Source: Atherinomorus stipes (Eukaryota; Chordata; Actinopteri; Atheriniformes; Atherinidae). From it: a stretch of DNA of 64,000 nt. The stretch is from positions 186,001 to 250,000 of the forward strand of contig JALJCO010007871.1 in assembly GCA_023101725.1 (NCBI GenBank). Direction: 5' to 3'. The position numbers were made by a program, and so were the translations under genes. This document shows positions 62,701-64,000 of the stretch, piece after piece. Under the pieces are notes generated by a model, which had not been told where the DNA came from, made no database searches, and saw nothing but the letters and a program-made list of their open reading frames with translations. How positions within the stretch are numbered: the first letter of the stretch is position 1; each line of letters opens with the position of its first letter.

Positions 62701-64000
62701 GAGTGCCAATACCTTTCATTTACCTGTCATGAGCAGCTCCAGTCATCCCACCCAACAGCCAGCGCTGCCACCCACCTGTCAGCTAAGTGACAGGCAGCTA
62801 GTCGGAGGCTACTGCACTGTTTGATATGAAAAGTTAGAGTAAAAAAAAAAGAAAGAATGGGAAGGGGAGAAGGAGTTTTCTAGGAGTGGCAGGCAAACTA
62901 ATTCATTCGGTCATTTTTGCTGCAAGATGTCAAATATGTTTATTCAGCTGTCATGTCGATAAATGGTATTTCAGACCAGAGTGAAACCTCAAAATATGTG
63001 AGGAGAGCAAGATAAAATGAAATGAGATGTGAAGTTGGAGAAGGATTCATGTGCTTCTGTCGCTGTTGTTTACCTCTGTTTTTTCCAGCTGCTGTCCTGA
63101 TGTACACTTTGTCCATTTGGTCCCAATAGTAAATTATTTTCACGTGAATGACAATAACATCTTTTAGCTGACTCAAAGGAACAACACTCTTTCTTTTGTA
63201 CGTGTCCAAAGGAAGGCAGAAGCTCAGGTGGGAAATGACCACATTTAGCAGAAAGTGGGCCTAACCCATATCAATTTTAATGACGCTAAAAGTTCACTGG
63301 CCATGTCCTGCCCTAAAAGTCATTATTGAAGTTTCAAAATGTATTTTTGAGTTTTCAGCTCATTTAATTTGTGACTGGTTCAGGGTCCGGTGTTCGCTTT
63401 TTTTTTTTTTTTTTTTGCCAAAGTTACTTCATTTTTACATTTTATTATTATTATTTATTTAAATCTCTACAGATACTTTTTTATGTGTTTATTTTACGGT
63501 CTATCCCCTGAATAAATCACTTAGAACTGTCTGTTCTCACAGACTAGCTGTCAGTAAATGCTGTTATTCTTATTAAACTGTTAAATCCTTCATGTGGTGG
63601 ATTCAGATGATGTGTTCAGTTCATTCATTGGTAGCAGTCCTCCTGTGGAGTTAAAATGCAATGAAAGTGGATTATAAAGACCTGCATTCAGAGCCCTCGT
63701 GGTGGTGCAAACTGGGGGCAAAGGTAGCTTGAAGGTTAGAGAAGCAGGTATTTAAATTTAATCCTGAAACTGGCTGTGAGGGTTTTGATTGGGGTGAGTG
63801 GACAGAGCTGTAAGAGCTAAACCTTTTTCAATTGACATTTTCAACCTCAAATGAAGTTTAGAGTTTCTTATGTAGGTGTTTGGTGCTTGGAGCTCCATTT
63901 GCTGAATGTTTCTTTTTAAATTTTGTCTTCTTAAGGCTGTTAGTTTGTGTTAGATTTGTTTTTTATTATTATTATTAATTATGTGATCTTTGTATGAAAG
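59768..64000 (+). other. snta1: snta1 intron 1 (runs off the window)
   Basis: Starts with GTAAGA. No second syntrophin exon (the rest of PDZ would contain a KMPILISKIF-like motif) is seen before the window end, so the intron exceeds 4.2 kb. It holds a G-rich G-quadruplex candidate at 60022-60047, poly-T at 63399-63416 and (TTA)n at about 63440-63455 and 63963-63978. No repeat family or RNA gene recognised. Confidence 0.75.
60022..60047 (+). repeat. G-quadruplex candidate in snta1 intron 1
   Basis: gggaggtgggggtgggggtg plus a further G run, giving four G runs with short loops, about 250 bp inside the intron on the transcribed-sense strand. Confidence 0.75.

Overview
This window looks like nuclear DNA from a teleost fish. 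The evidence is two vertebrate genes split by GT-AG introns, fish-type repeats (Tc1-like transposons, a V-SINE/DeuSINE-like element, non-LTR retrotransposon 3' ends, palindromic MITEs), many dinucleotide microsatellites and long AT-rich spacers. I see no prokaryotic operons, CRISPR arrays or prophages. All assignments come from reading the sequence and from remembered family features; no searches were run.

Layout. 1-1.1 kb: 3' part of a broken Tc1-like transposon. 1.1-11.2 kb: gene-poor, repeat-rich DNA (three transposon fragments, two of them non-LTR, plus a SINE and a MITE). 11.2-20.9 kb: cbfa2t2 (MTGR1, ETO/MTG co-repressor family) on the minus strand, with all ten coding exons (exons 2-11) placed. 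They join without a frameshift into a 595-residue protein with NHR1/TAFH, NHR2, NHR3 and a complete MYND zinc finger. 20.9-33.0 kb: probable large first intron, with a MITE copy, a tRNA-like SINE remnant and a 37-bp poly-G run. 33.0-33.6 kb: GC-rich block with a CCAAT box, the best candidate for the cbfa2t2 promoter and a non-coding first exon. 33.6-59.4 kb: intergenic DNA between two divergent genes. It holds a 764-bp tract made almost only of A and G, a strong G-quadruplex candidate, a hAT-like MITE with a target duplication, a LINE 3' end and several stretches that read like conserved non-coding elements. 59.48-59.77 kb: first coding exon of an alpha-type syntrophin (snta1) on the plus strand, followed by intron DNA to the window end.

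The two genes are head to head. From established knowledge, CBFA2T2 and SNTA1 are also divergent neighbours in human (20q11), so this is old linkage. Their products do not share a pathway: CBFA2T2 is a nuclear scaffold recruiting NCoR/SMRT and HDACs, and syntrophin is a PDZ/PH adaptor of the dystrophin complex at the membrane.

I found no clearly new biological system. The points most worth checking are the A/G tract (biology or assembly artefact), two unassigned exon-like blocks (about 15.03-15.30 kb antisense inside cbfa2t2, and 53.95-54.21 kb), a two-codon uORF two bases before the snta1 start, and the candidate regulatory blocks between the genes.
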